Origin: Astropecten irregularis
Taxonomy: Eukaryota > Echinodermata > Asteroidea > Paxillosida > Astropectinidae
Length of the DNA: 64,000 nt
NCBI GenBank assembly: GCA_963971285.1
Contig: OZ020250.1
Location: forward strand, 12,508,499-12,572,498
Reading direction: 5' to 3'
Made by a program: the position numbers and the translations under genes. The notes under the pieces were generated by a model, which was given only the letters and a program-made list of their open reading frames with translations, had not been told where the DNA came from and made no database searches. Of the stretch, positions 24,601 through 34,153 are shown piece after piece (the stretch's first letter is position 1; every line of letters begins with the position of its first letter).

Positions 24601-27600
24601 GATTTTGGTTTCCCAAACATGGACCCTAATCTGACTTTTATATGGCCAGATTAAATCGATTGAATTGTACTGCCATGAACCATACATCGTCCGATACCAT
24701 TTTATGATTGTTGTTTTTTTATAATGAGGAAGTGTATTTGTCTGTGTACGTACTGTACGTTTATCGTATATGTACAAGTGCTAATTATGTGTAGGTCCCT
24801 TTTTTTACTATTCTATTGGGTATGGTTACTATATTACTATTATCTGTTCTTGCGTGAGCAGCGGTGGCGAACGCATTAGAATGGGTACGGTCTCACCATT
24901 GAACCGGTGTACGGGTTACCAGTACAATGTACAATATTGCGTTATGACTGTATGGCAATAAAAAGTTTGGTTTATACTTGTTCAACAGTAGCTTTTCTGA
25001 CAGTGAAATCATGTTTCCAATTATGGAATGCAGTTTTTTTTTATTAAAAACGACAAACGGAGAAGAATATATCTATATTAAATGATAGATTATTTAACAA
25101 TCACGCGTTTAGGAACAATTAGTCTTAAATCATCTCTGTCTTCCTGATTATCGTCCTCTTCATCGTGTCGGAACAATCTCTTCAATTCAGCCTTGTGTTC
25201 AAGCAAGTGTCATACCTTAATTTTTTATTTTTTTTTAGATGAGTACCATTATTTTCCAGTTACAGGTATATCTTGACAAATAATCCTAGTAGTTGTTGAA
25301 GAAGATTATCTTGACTGCACAGAGGGTCTTTATATTGGCTTTTTGTTTGGCCTGATCTTCGGCCGGCATATTCCCGTTCAGGTATTATTTTTCAGCCCAC
25401 AATTCCTCAGTTGCCCTTTAAGCCTCTAGCTCATTTGGTTGCTCATTTGGTTGCTTATTATTTTGGTTGCTCATTTGGTTGCTCATTTGGTTGCTCATTA
25501 TTTTGGTTGCTCATTTGGTTGCTCATTTGGTTGCTCATTTGGTTGATCATTTGGTTGCTCATTTGGTTGCTCATTATTTTGGTTGCTCATTTGGTTGCTC
25601 ATTTGGTTGATCATTTGGTTGCTCATTTGGTTGCTCATTTGGTTGCTCATTTGGTTGCTCATTTGGTTGATCATTTGGTTGCTCATTTGGTTGCTCATTT
25701 GGTTGTTCATTTGGTTGCTCATTTGGTTGCTCATTTGGTTGATCATTTGGTTGCTCATTTGGTTGTTCATTTGGTTGCTCATTTGGTTGCTCATTTGGTT
25801 GCTCATTTGGTTGCTCATTTGGTTGCTCATTTGGTTGCTCATTTGGTTGCTCATTTGGTTGCTCATTTGGTTGCTCATTTGGTTGTTCATTTGGTTGCTC
25901 ATTTGGTTGTTCATTTGGTTGATCATTTGGTTGCTCATTTGGTTGCTCATTTGGTTGCTCATTTGGTTGTTCATTTGGTTGATCATTTGGTTGCTCATTT
26001 GGTTGCTCATTTGGTTGTTCATTTGGTTGCTCATTTGGTTGCTCATTTGGTTGCTCATTTGGTTGCTCATTTTGTTGCTCATTCGGTTGTTCATTTGGTT
26101 GATCATTTGGTTGCTCATTTGGTTGTTCATTTGGTTGCTCATTTGGTTGATCATTTGGTTGATCATTTGGTTGCTCATTTGGTTGCTCATTTGGTTGCTC
26201 ATTTGGTTGTTCATTTGGTTGCTCATTTTGTTGTTTATTTGGTTGATCATTTGGTTGCTCATTTGGTTGATCATTTGGTTGATCATTTGGTTGTTCATTT
26301 GGTTGCTCATTTGGTTGCTGATTTGGTTGCTCATTTGGTTGTTCATTTGGTTGCTCATTTGGTTGCTCATTTGGTTGCTCATTTGGTTGCTCATTTGGTT
26401 GATCATTTGCTTGCTCATTTGGTTGCTCATTTGGTTGCTCATTTGGTTGCTCATTTGGTTGCTCATTTGGTTGCTCATTTGGTTGCTCATTTGGTTGTTC
26501 ATTTGGTTGTTCATTTGGTTGCTCATTTGGTTGCTCATTTGGTTGATCATTTGGTTGTTCATTTGGTTGATCATTTGGTTGCTCATTTGGTTGCTCATTT
26601 GGTTGCTCATTTGGTTGCTCATTTGGTTGCTCATTATTTTGGTTGCTCATTTGGTTGCTCATTTGGTTGATCATTTGGTTGCTCATTTGGTTGCTCATTT
26701 GGTTGCTCATTTGGTTGATCATTTGGTTGATCATTTGGTTGTTCATTTGGTTGCTCATTTGGTTGCTCATTTGGTTGCTCATTTGGTTGATCATTTGGTT
26801 GCTCATTTGGTTGCTCATTATTTTGGTTGCTCATTTGGTTACTCATTTGGTTGCTCATTTGGTTGATCATTTGGTTGATCATTTGGTTGATCATTTGGTT
26901 GCTCATTTGGTTGCTCATTTGCTTGCTCATTTGCTTGCTCATTTGGTTGATCATTTGGTTGATCATTTGGTTGATCATTTGGTTGTTCATTTGGTTGCTC
27001 ATTAGGTTGCTCATTTGGTTGCTCATTTGGTTGCTCATTTGGTTGATCATTTGGTTGATCATTTGGTTGCTCATTTGGTTGCTCATTATTTTGGTTGCTC
27101 ATTTGGTTGCTCATTTGGTTGCTCATTTGGTTGCTCATTTGGTTGCTCATTTGGTTGCTCATTTGGTTGCTCATTTGGTTGCTCATTTGGTTGATCATTT
27201 GGTTGCTCATTTGGTTGATCATTTGGTTGCTCATTTGGTTGATATGAGTAAATATGACTGAGCATCAACGAGCAACGATATGAGTAAAAGAGCTGCAAAG
27301 TGAGTAAATGCATGGGCAGCAAAGTGAGTAAATAGGCAGTTAAATGAATAGTTGAGCAGCGAAATGAGCAAATGAGCAGTGAAAATGAGCAGTGTAATGG
27401 GTAAATGAGCAGTGAAATGAGCAAATGATCATTGAAATGAGCAAATGAGCAGTGATATGAGCAAATGATCATTGAAATGAGTAAATGAGTAGTGAAATGA
27501 GAAAAGGCTCGGGCAGTGAAATGAGAAAAGGCTCGAGCAGTGAAATGAGAAAAGGCTCGAGCAGTGAAATGAGAAAAGGCTCGAGCAGTTAAATGAGAAA

Positions 27601-29780
27601 AGGCTCGAGCAGTTAAATGAGAAAAGGCTCGGGCAGTGAAATGAGAAAAGGCTCGGGCAGTGAAATGAGAAAAGGCTCGAGCAGTTAAATGAGAAAAGGC
27701 TCGAGCAGTTAAATGAGAAAAGGCTCGAGCAGTGAAATGAGAAAAGGCTCGGGCAGTGAAATGAGAAAAGGCTCGAGCAGTTAAATGAGAAAAGGCTCGG
27801 GCAGTGAAATGAGAAAAGGCTCGAGCAGTGAAATGAGAAAAGGCTCGAGCGGAGAAATGAGAAAAGGCTCGAGCAGTGAAATGAGAAAAGGCTCGAGCAG
27901 TGAAATGAGAAAAGGCTCGAGCGGAGAAATGAGAAAAGGATCTAGCAGCGAAATGAGAAAAGGCTCGGGCAGTGAAATGAGAAAAGGCTCGAGTAGTGAA
28001 ATGAGAAAAGGCTCGAGCAGTGAAATGAGAAAAGGCTCGAGCAGTGAAATGAGAAAAGGATCTAGCAGTGAAATGAGAAAAGGCTCGAGCAGTGAAATGA
28101 GAAAAGGATCGAGCAGCGAAATGAGAAAAGGATCGAGCAGCGAAATGAGAAAAGGCTCGGGCAGTGAAATGAGAAAAGGATCGAGCAGCGAAATGAGAAA
28201 AGGCTCGAGCAGTTAAATGAGAAAAGGCTCGAGCAGTGAAATGAGAAAAGGCTCGAGCAGTTAAATGAGAAAAGGCTCGAGCAGTGAAATGAGAAAAGGC
28301 TCGAGCAGTGAAATGAGAAAAGGATCGAGCAGCGAAATGAGAAAAGGCTCGAGCAGTTAAATGAGAAAAGGCTCGAGCAGTGAAATGAGAAAAGGATCGA
28401 GCAGCGAAATGAGAAAAGGCTCGAGCAGTGAAATGAGAAAAGGATCGAGCAGTGAAATGAGAAAAGGCTCGAGCAGTGAAATGAGAAAAGGATCTAGCAG
28501 TGAAATGAGAAAAGGCTCGAGCAGTGAAATGAGAAAAGGATCTAGCAGTGAAATGAGAAAAGGCTCGAGCGGAGAAATGAGAAAAGGCTCGAGCAGTGAA
28601 ATGAGAAAAGGATCTAGCAGTGAAATGAGAAAAGGCTCGAGCAGTGAAATGAGAAAAGGCTCGAGCAGTGAAATGAGAAAAGGATCGAGCAGCGAAATGA
28701 GAAAAGGATCGAGCAGTGAAATGAGAAAAGGCTCGAGTAGTGAAATGAGAAAAGGCTCGAGCAGTGAAATGAGAAAAGGCTCGAGCGGAGAAATGAGAAA
28801 ATGAGCTTTAAGCAGTGAACATTAGCAAATGAGCAGTGAAATGGGTAGATGAGCGGGGAAGCGAGTAATTGGAAGATTTTGTTTCAAAAATCTCGTGATT
28901 TGATGTTTTATATCATTTTAAGGGAGTAACATTTGAATTGTCAAATTGATATTATGTTAAATTTATTTGCATGAATTACGAGCTTTTAACAATTTTCGAG
29001 GTTTATTAATTTTGTCAGTTGTTTTTATCAGGTATTTCTATATTCCGAACAAATACTCTGGTAAAATAACATACATATGGAAGAATGTAGCTGAAACGTT
29101 GTTAAAGGTAATATAATACTTTGGTTTTTGTCAAAGAAGTACAGATTCATGTCCAAAAATATCAAGGAAGATAAAGTCACAGTCATCTGTAAAAAATTTC
29201 AGTCCCATACGGTGCCCACTTTTTGAGAAAACAGTGAAAAACAGCTTCAGTATTTCTTAAGTCTTTTCTCTTTTATGTTTGATCTTTAAAAAGAGCAAAA
29301 AGATTTTCGGTCATTGTTTTAGAAATGTCTGGATAAATACACCATTTCAGGCGGAAAAAATGTAACTTAACGGTATGTTTCAACCACCACCATCTTCATA
29401 CCCTGAAAGTTATACGTAAATCTGTGAACATGTCAGTTTTGGTTTCTTGCCAAAGTATGATACTACCTTTAAAGCCCTGTTAACATATTAAGCGACAGGT
29501 CGGGTCAAAGCTATCAATATGTTCATGTTACAATTTCTATGTAAATACCCACCATTTCCTGTTGATTTTCCCTCGTTATGTTTGTGTTAAAATTCCAGCG
29601 TTTGATTTTTGCTTCATAGAAAATCAACATAGCTTGCTGGTTCAAATCATCCAGCCACGCTATAGCCGACGCTTCATCACTTATCAAGCCATCCTGTTGC
29701 ATGCTAAAGTTAACTCCACTGTACATAGACGTGATGCAGTAATAAATCCACATTAAAGTCATATGTCCTCTGGATACCAT
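9531..29780 (-). CDS. ACE: ACE-like gene A, exon 5 truncated (possible pseudogene or exon-skipping gene)
   Basis: Peptidase M2 gene; exons in coding order: 29553-29780, 22347-22505, 21563-21650, 21166-21309, (remnant 20291-20360), 19448-19545, 17922-18091, 16677-16900, 16193-16337, 12972-13070, 10855-10977, 10115-10296, 9531-9631. The start is the ATG opening [14 protein letters not shown], a signal peptide. HEMGH is at 16837-16851. Every exon except 5 has the same length and phase as gene B and I see no stop. Exon 5 lost its acceptor and first 122 bp. Because exon 5 is 192 bp and phase 1-1, skipping it keeps frame: 587 codons including the stop, missing the 64 residues from GYPDGG to PAHILG. 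That region includes a chloride-binding Tyr and core helices, so activity is doubtful. The last exon encodes a hydrophobic anchor. Its introns carry a LINE, DNA transposons and a large minisatellite absent from B. Confidence 0.82.
9768..9830. mobile_element. Relic of GGAGTTA hairpin MITE in copy A
   Basis: ggagttaagagggcctgacg near gatcctatagcag and taactcca: a collapsed version of the hairpin at 35873-35985, near the same place in block B. Confidence 0.55.
11293..12711. mobile_element. Non-autonomous DNA transposon with about 200-bp inverted repeats
   Basis: Ends cggtggcttgtttccgcc and its near-exact reverse complement, continuing inverted through ccccccttttttcggcgtta and several 21- to 23-bp subrepeats (gcgttatat plus variable part) at 11340-11480 and 12430-12665. 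Flanks read TA on both sides (11291-11292, 12712-12713). Located in intron 10 of gene A and absent from B. No transposase seen. Confidence 0.82.
11700..12240 (+). repeat. Polypurine tract, about 540 bp
   Basis: The plus strand is almost entirely A and G (runs such as ggggtaaaggtgggggtggg). It forms the core of the transposon at 11293-12711. The minus-strand reading frames through it, rich in Ser, Pro, Phe and Leu, are products of the base bias. Confidence 0.85.
13575..16184 (+). mobile_element. Degenerate non-LTR retrotransposon (LINE) in intron 9 of gene A
   Basis: Reverse-transcriptase traces on the plus strand: [20 protein letters not shown] with the catalytic FADD box at about 15400, then [14 protein letters not shown], and near 15940 the tail [18 protein letters not shown] with [17 protein letters not shown]. 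Frames are broken by stops and shifts. Flanked by ttactt at 13569-13574 and 16185-16190, and the equivalent site in gene B (about 39290) is empty. The insertion leaves only eight intron bases beyond the exon 9 donor. Confidence 0.85.
16945..17770. repeat. Sequence in intron 7 of gene A missing from B, with three tandem repeats
   Basis: Three diverged tandem units of about 130-157 bp (17219-17640) share ctttgtcaaaacaaagtag and aaaaactgactaaat. The matching intron in B is only about 245 bp, so this is an insertion in A or a deletion in B. Confidence 0.65.
18228..19352. mobile_element. MULE-like DNA transposon, non-autonomous, with 9-bp target duplication
   Basis: Termini tagtcttgttcaagacggta and the inverted tagtcttgtccaagacgtta match 20 of 22 positions. 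Each terminus is itself a small palindrome (gtcttg / caagac). The flanking direct repeat agtgtgacc is at 18219-18227 and 19353-19361. The corresponding intron of B (about 40655) is unfilled. A 9-bp duplication is typical of Mutator-like elements; no transposase seen. Confidence 0.85.
19655..19805. repeat. 21-bp minisatellite, short allele in gene A
   Basis: A handful of units of the form caatgatcaggggcaccaag downstream of exon 6. The same array in gene B is much longer (41840-42665). Confidence 0.8.
19852..20099. mobile_element. Degenerate inverted-repeat element
   Basis: Left end ggggtagatttcacgaa is matched inverted by aaatcgacccctt at the right; an internal block (ctgcgatcgatcgtatctgg) echoes the left end. 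Ends are diverged. Confidence 0.55.
20291..20360 (-). pseudogene. Remnant of exon 5 of ACE-like gene A
   Basis: Seventy base pairs coding the end of exon 5 ([20 protein letters not shown] and on), followed by a good donor (gtgaga). In gene B the exon continues upstream at 45297. In A the sequence jumps from cagctttcg straight to attgcacttt, which in B lies at 45454. The missing segment is 157 bp (122 exon, 35 intron with the acceptor), and both ends in B carry tcg, a microhomology deletion signature. Confidence 0.9.
20440..21067 (-). mobile_element. TTAA-family MITE interrupted by a SINE
   Basis: Left end acatgattggtaac and right end accaatcatgtattgtacct are inverted; the core cagggtatgaagatggtg type sequence is reversed. 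The middle (about 20660-20930) holds a tRNA-derived SINE. Confidence 0.6.
20683..20840 (+). mobile_element. tRNA-derived SINE, second family
   Basis: A-box region ttggtgtagcggttcttt, B box gggttcaagtccagc, followed by a central domain ending ggtgttttcctcc. The same domain style occurs at 31265-31440. Confidence 0.6.
21740..22290 (+). mobile_element. TTAA-family MITE split by a SINE (intron 2 of gene A)
   Basis: Left half tttggtttttgtcaaagaaa; right half from ataaatacagcatttcaggc to ctaccaaagtatgaaagtac. The gap is filled by the SINE at 21912-22165. The unsplit copy in intron 2 of gene B is at 50203-50564, so the MITE predates the gene duplication. Confidence 0.7.
21912..22165 (-). mobile_element. 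tRNA-derived SINE with leader, inside a MITE
   Basis: Reverse-strand B box gcgggatttgaaccggcgac, A box region ctctaccaactgagccatct, and leader including gtttggcagtcagaatcc. Absent from the orthologous MITE in gene B. Confidence 0.72.
23014..23376 (+). mobile_element. TTAA-family MITE
   Basis: Ends aaggtagtaccatactttgg and inverted ccaaagtatgatactacctt, flanked by TTAA at both sides. Core catttcagacggaaacattt. In intron 1 of gene A. Confidence 0.82.
23377..25425. other. Intron 1 of gene A, mostly unrecognised sequence
   Basis: No ACE exon and no domain seen. At 24240-24560 two degenerate direct copies of a block containing gacagaagaatcgaatag or acaagaatcgaatagctg are visible; the block near 24846-24975 ends caataaaaagtttgg and could be a retroelement tail. 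Confidence 0.4.
25430..27245. repeat. 12-bp minisatellite array, about 150 units
   Basis: Unit gctcatttggtt with frequent variants gatcatttggtt and gttcatttggtt. Occasional 16-bp units with tattatttt (near 25449, 25497, 25571, 26633, 26817, 27085) interrupt it. Because 12 is a multiple of three, long open frames occur on both strands (Ala-His-Leu-Val on plus; Asn-Gln-Met-Ser or Glu-Gln-Pro-Asn on minus). I read these as artefacts. Lies in intron 1 of gene A; absent from B. Confidence 0.95.
27246..27490. repeat. Junction zone between two minisatellites
   Basis: Degenerate 12-bp-like units such as aaatgagcagtg on the plus strand, related to the reverse complement of the left array (aaatgagcaacc). 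The orientation of the shared motif flips at about 27245. Confidence 0.75.
27491..28803. repeat. 24-bp minisatellite array, about 54 units
   Basis: Unit gaaatgagaaaaggctcgag plus cagt, most with a CTCGAG site; variants ggatcgag, ggatctag and ggctcggg are interspersed. The apparent protein (MRKGSSSE repeated) results from the unit length being a multiple of three; units with taaatg give stops. Confidence 0.95.
29104..29472 (+). mobile_element. TTAA-family MITE
   Basis: Ends aaaggtaatataatactttg and inverted caaagtatgatactaccttt between TTAA sites; core catttcaggcggaaaaaatg and ccaccaccatcttcatac. About 80 bp from exon 1 of gene A. Confidence 0.82.
29553..29780 (-). CDS. ACE: First coding exon of ACE-like gene A (signal peptide)
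   Basis: ATG at 29780; [20 protein letters not shown] then [20 protein letters not shown] and [14 protein letters not shown], ending at gtgggt, phase 0. The frame is open upstream of this ATG, but this ATG is shared with B and directly precedes the hydrophobic segment, so it is preferred. Confidence 0.82.
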
Positions 29781-30734
29781 AGTTGATGAGGTTTTTGTGC
29801 GATTCGTGTCAATTTGAACTAGTGGTTGTCGTATCTCTGCACGTACTTGGTTTGTATGGTAAATAAGTGAAGGGGGTGCACTTGAAGAGTAGTGGCATGA
29901 ATCGAATATCAATCAACTTCAACACTATGACATGTATCAAACTGATGAGATGAGCAAGTGTAATTTCGACTTGGTGATTTATTATTCCATGCCCACATAA
30001 ATCCCCGTCACAACTCCTTTCTGACCAGGAAAGTGCATATTTTCCCATGTAAATGAACACCGCCCTTCATTTAACCAATCAGCTACTAATACACGTGCAT
30101 AATCAAATAATTAGCAAGGTCAATTACCTATGTCGTACGCTACGTCGTACCCTTTTGGAATTTATCGTGCGTGGCGGCCTCAACGAAACAAAATTTCGTT
30201 TCCGGTTCCCCGAGTCTCGACTTTACAAAATAACTTTCTAAAAGTGCCTTAATTGTCAAATAATTACTTTTCGACACTGTGATAAATGTGCACATATAAT
30301 ACGTGGAGTTGTAAGAATAATGTCAAGAGGTGATAGATGAAACGTTCCGTTCCACGGTTTGTCTTGTGGACAGAAATGGACAGAAATGAAGGCATCAAAG
30401 AATTCCACTGACGACCATAAACTTGTGCCCAAACCCCACGGGGCTATGGGAACGACAGAAGGCTCAATGGTTGCCGACGCTGCATTCGAAGTGTATCATT
30501 GTGGAGAGAGTGTGGGATGTATCCCCGGGCGGGGGACGCCGAGCGGGCCACAGGGGCCACAGTGGGTTCAGGACGCGGGGCTTAGCACCCGGTTCTCGGG
30601 CTATGGAACTAACAGGCCGGAGCAAGCTTCTCATCTCAGTCATGCCAGGTGAACGTCCAGTTTTCAACCGTTGCCAGCATCTAGTGCAGGCGGTGATAAA
30701 TTAATATGATATAATATAATATAAATTATAATCA

Positions 30735-31020
30735 TCTAATAACCACAAGGGAAACTGACTAAATTTTTAAAGTGATTGAAAAGTGAACGAAGAAAAATTG
30801 TTTGGAGCGGGATTCGAACAGGCAACCTCCTGTATACCGTACAGGCGCTCTACCAACTGATCTATCCAGCCCTACGTTGGTGGTGAATAGTCAATTATCT
30901 TTGTTCGTTTGGCAGTCAGAAGCCATGAAAGCACGCACACACCGCTATACCTCAGGGATCGTTTCAATGATACACGCAGCAATGCTGCAACCTTGGAACG
31001 GTACATGGGGGATCACTCAA
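30735..31020 (-). mobile_element. tRNA-derived SINE with complete 5' leader
   Basis: Reading the minus strand: leader starting gagtgatcccccatgtaccg, then ttctgactgccaaacgaac, A box, B box, and tail cagtttcccttgtggttatt. It is the best full-length copy of the family in the window. Confidence 0.75.
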
Positions 31021-31264
31021 AGAGGACACGGCTTTTTAATTAATATAAATTGATAAGTTTGGGTTTACAAATAATTGTCCCCGTTTTCTTCCGTGTCCTT
31101 ACACCACATCCATCCACTGGACATGCACATATCTTTTTGCCCTCTGGGAATTTAGTGCCAGATCGCTGACTGAACAGGCTCTCTCAAAGACCGGGCATCT
31201 CAGTATGTGCTGCATTGTCTTAGGGTCTTTATAATAGCCACAGTCACATAATTATGGTCATGAC

Positions 31265-31440
31265 CCACTTATGGGGGCATAGGTGGCAAGTGCGTTAGGC
31301 ACTCGCCTCTCACCAATGTTGCCCGGATTCAATCCCGGCTTGGGTCAATGAGTAAAGTTGTGCGTTGGTTCTCTCCTATGCTCCGAGGGTTTTTTCCCGG
31401 GTTCTCCGGTTTTCCTCCCTCTACAAATCCAAACACTGTC
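31265..31440 (+). mobile_element. tRNA-derived SINE, second family
   Basis: tRNA-like head ataggtggcaagtgcgttag with B box ccggattcaatcccggc, then a domain with ccgggttctccggttttcct. Shares this layout with 20683-20840. Confidence 0.6.
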
Positions 31441-31567
31441 GATCCCAGGCTGTGCTCCGTGATCATATAGGCCTATGGGTTGAATTGTGCTGGCAGCCAA
31501 GGGCGCCGCTGTCAACTCGATCATGTTGTACCCGCATCCTTCGCAATTCAGCACTGTACATATTCTA

Positions 31568-32153
31568 AATGGGAGACTTTTGACTAACCATTGTTAATCA
31601 CAAGAGGGCGCGCTTCACCAGGCTCGGGAAAAGTGTCTTGATTTTGTTGTCATTGCTTTTGTGCACGAATGTTCATCGTAAACACAACAGGCGTAAATAA
31701 TCGCAATGAAAATGCCTGGTAAATACTGTGCAGTGTCCGGTTGTGGTGACAGGGGAGGACATGAGTTCCCCAAGAACAAACAAATGCAGAATTTGTGGAG
31801 ATTGGCCACTAAAAGGGCGAATTAGAAATGATCACGGTGGCCAACGGCAAACAGCATTCAGTTTTGTGCACAGAGTTTTTACTTTGCAAGCGAAGCCTAT
31901 CACATTATTCCTCGCCAAACATCAGAATTTCACCTAACTTTGTGTTTTTGGTCATTGAAATCGTGGTGGGCGGCTGTTGTGAATATAAAAATTAATTGTA
32001 AATGGCCTGAATTTAATGTTCACAGTATTTTCCTTCGTCTTCCGGTGAGTTTTTGGACAACCGCCGTACTTACAGCGTGTAAAAAAGTTTTAAGGAGCCT
32101 GGTAGTTTGCTGCCCTCTATCGACAACCCTCTCCAAAAGTCTCCCATTGCTGG
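31568..32153 (+). mobile_element. THAP-domain DNA transposon fragment
   Basis: Inverted ends gggagacttttg and caaaagtctccc. Inside, a plus-strand frame from 31707 reads MKMPGKYCAVSGCGDRGGHE then FPKNKQMQNLWRLATKRAN and a stop: the start of a THAP zinc finger (Cys-Cys, FP, W), as in P-element-type transposases. No transposase body seen, so it is an internally deleted element. Confidence 0.7.
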
Positions 32154-32559
32154 GCACCTCTGGGAAAACAGTGTTTCACTGCGAGGTAACCCACGGTATA
32201 TAAGAAAAAATAGATAATCATGGACACCCTGCATCAACCAAACCAACTCCCCACGCCTGATCATAATAGAAGGTTCAGGCACCTCCAGTACTTCCAAGGC
32301 TCAGTTGCCCATGGAGGAAGACGTTCTGTAGGCTGGATTCCCATCTTGGTGACATCTGGGAGTGTTGACAGCCATTCCTTCCCAACCTTAATACGGTTGT
32401 TCACAGGTGTTGACTGCAGTGGGAGTGTGCTGTTGATGAAGCTTTTCCTTGATTTCAGCCGCCTGCTTGGTGGTGAATGAACGTACCAGGGGTGTATTTC
32501 ATCTGTCAGTTGCTTTAGGCGTTCAACTCCTGATGTCTAGTGGAGCAATGCCTGCATTC

Positions 32560-32755
32560 AGATTTTGGGTAGTTTTAGCTTTCATAAAAGAACAAAACAT
32601 TCCCCAGTCCCAATTTGTCAGACTGCAGTGCGTTTCCAACGCATCTTCAACGGGACTTCATTCCCTATGCTTGTATCCAATATTTTCAGTTATGTTCCGC
32701 CTATACATTGTTGTGGTTTCGTGGACGCGTTAATTAGGTTTCAAGATTATTTCAA
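32560..32755 (+). repeat. Dispersed repeat with protein-like frame, copy 2
   Basis: Inverted relative of 8190-8420. Translation aligns over roughly 55 residues with that copy. Confidence 0.5.
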
Positions 32756-32873
32756 CCATTATTTGGTGGTAGTTGTCCTTCGGATCTGAAGAAGACATAA
32801 TATTGTTGATGCAACTCATCAGTGGATTTGGAGGTGGCTCTGCAACCCCAGTCTGGAAACGAAGAGTCTGGAA

Positions 32874-32932
32874 TAGCGATGGATTTGGGCTTTACGATGA
32901 TCGCAACGCGTTAGTGAAATCGACCCCAGGAT
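32874..32932. mobile_element. Half of a palindromic MITE
   Basis: tagcgatggatttgggcttt followed by agtgaaatcgacccc matches the right arm of the hairpin at 55591-55734. Confidence 0.65.
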
Positions 32933-33611
32933 TCACAACCATGAGGAGGGAGGGTAAGACCACTGCATTGTAAACTCTCAGCTTCGTAGTCAGGCGAATG
33001 TCGTTTTGTTTGAGCACTCTACTGCGGAGTCTTGCTAGCTTTGCTGATCTGAGCTTCAACTTCCTTATCCAGAGATCCACCGCAGGAGGTAGTACTTCCC
33101 AGGTATACTTGAAATGTTCAACATTAGCAAGCTGGGTGTCGTCAATGACATTGGTGGTGACATTGATGGTGGCTGGTCGCTGAGGGGTTGGTATTTGGTG
33201 CTGGTTGGTGAAGCACCTCAGTCTTGCCGACTGACTGATTGTCAGGCCAAAGAGCTTGGATGCATCTGGAAAGTGGTCCGGCATTAATTAGCTGCATATC
33301 AGCATGGGTCACGAGTGCGCAGTCATCGGCAAACAGCATTTCTTAGCCGAAAACTTTGGTGGGCTTTGTCTTGGCGGAGAGGCGGCGAAGGTCACAGAGG
33401 TAGCCGTCCATGCGACATAGGGGATGTAGACTCCCTGCTCCAGATCTTGGACAGCTTGGAACAACATGCAGGAGAATGTAAACTCTTCATTATGTCACAT
33501 GGTGTTACCGCAATTTCTATTACATTTGTACTTCCGCCATGCATAGCCTTAAGTCTAAGTTAGAGAAGAAAACGTTGAAGAGGACCGGAGCTAGAACACA
33601 GCACTGCTTCC

Positions 33612-34153
33612 AGTGCGGGAGTGGAGTCCTGAGATCCGAGTACTGAGTACTCCGAGAACATTCAAGGTCTGAGTACTGGGCCGAGTCCGAGTACATTGCT
33701 GTCGAGTCCAAGTCCTATGAGTCTGAGTACTTTCAAGGTCGAGTACAGGGCCGAGTACCAAAGTCTGAGTCCACGTTCGAGGCCCAGTACAGTACCAACG
33801 CACAGTGCAAAACATGCATTTTGTTTCACAAAGATGTTTATAATTGGATGTTGATCATGTTGTGCCAATCTTCTCAGAATTTTTTTTTTTCAAACCTTTC
33901 AAATGCAGCTTACTCCATTGGATACTAAACTCCCGATGATCTTCGTACTCCCATTGTATAATATATCAGAAATCGGCAACATTATCATCCGTGAAATTGT
34001 AATGAAAATGAAATTTGCACTAATGGTAAAGTACTCCCAAAATTCGAGTCCATTGAATCGAGTACGGGCCAAGAACATTTTTCGCGTACTTTGTATCGAG
34101 TACGGGCCGAGTATTAGTCTCTACTCGAGTTGTACTCGAGTACGAGTACGACT
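33612..34153. mobile_element. Short inserted element rich in GAGTAC motifs, with about 16-bp target duplication
   Basis: Dense in gagtac, gagtcc and ccgagtac. Flanked by aacacagcactgcttc (left) and aacacagccctgcttc (right), a one-mismatch direct repeat taken from the reverse-transcriptase gene it interrupts. A variable-length duplication suggests retrotransposition. Confidence 0.65.

Larger units (their letters stand above)
8440..29840. repeat. Duplicated block, copy A (about 21.4 kb)
   Basis: Same gene order, exon sizes and much intronic and 3' flanking sequence as 34518-53030. Homology begins in the 3' flank (shared string gttgcagttttcaccga, including a SINE fold-back) and ends just upstream of exon 1 (shared gtgcgattcgtgtcaa). 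Size differs because each copy gained different transposons and minisatellites. Boundaries are approximate, read by eye. Confidence 0.85.

Noticed and set aside
25411..27472. Frames of 380-430 codons on both strands across the 12-bp array
   Set aside because: Unit length is a multiple of three, so several frames are open at once on both strands; there is no non-repeat domain.
27491..28803. CRISPR array
   Set aside because: Repeats are directly adjacent without unique spacers, in an animal intron.
27785..28804. Frames reading repeated MRKGSSSE
   Set aside because: Product of the 24-bp minisatellite; variant units contain stops and flanks show no gene structure.
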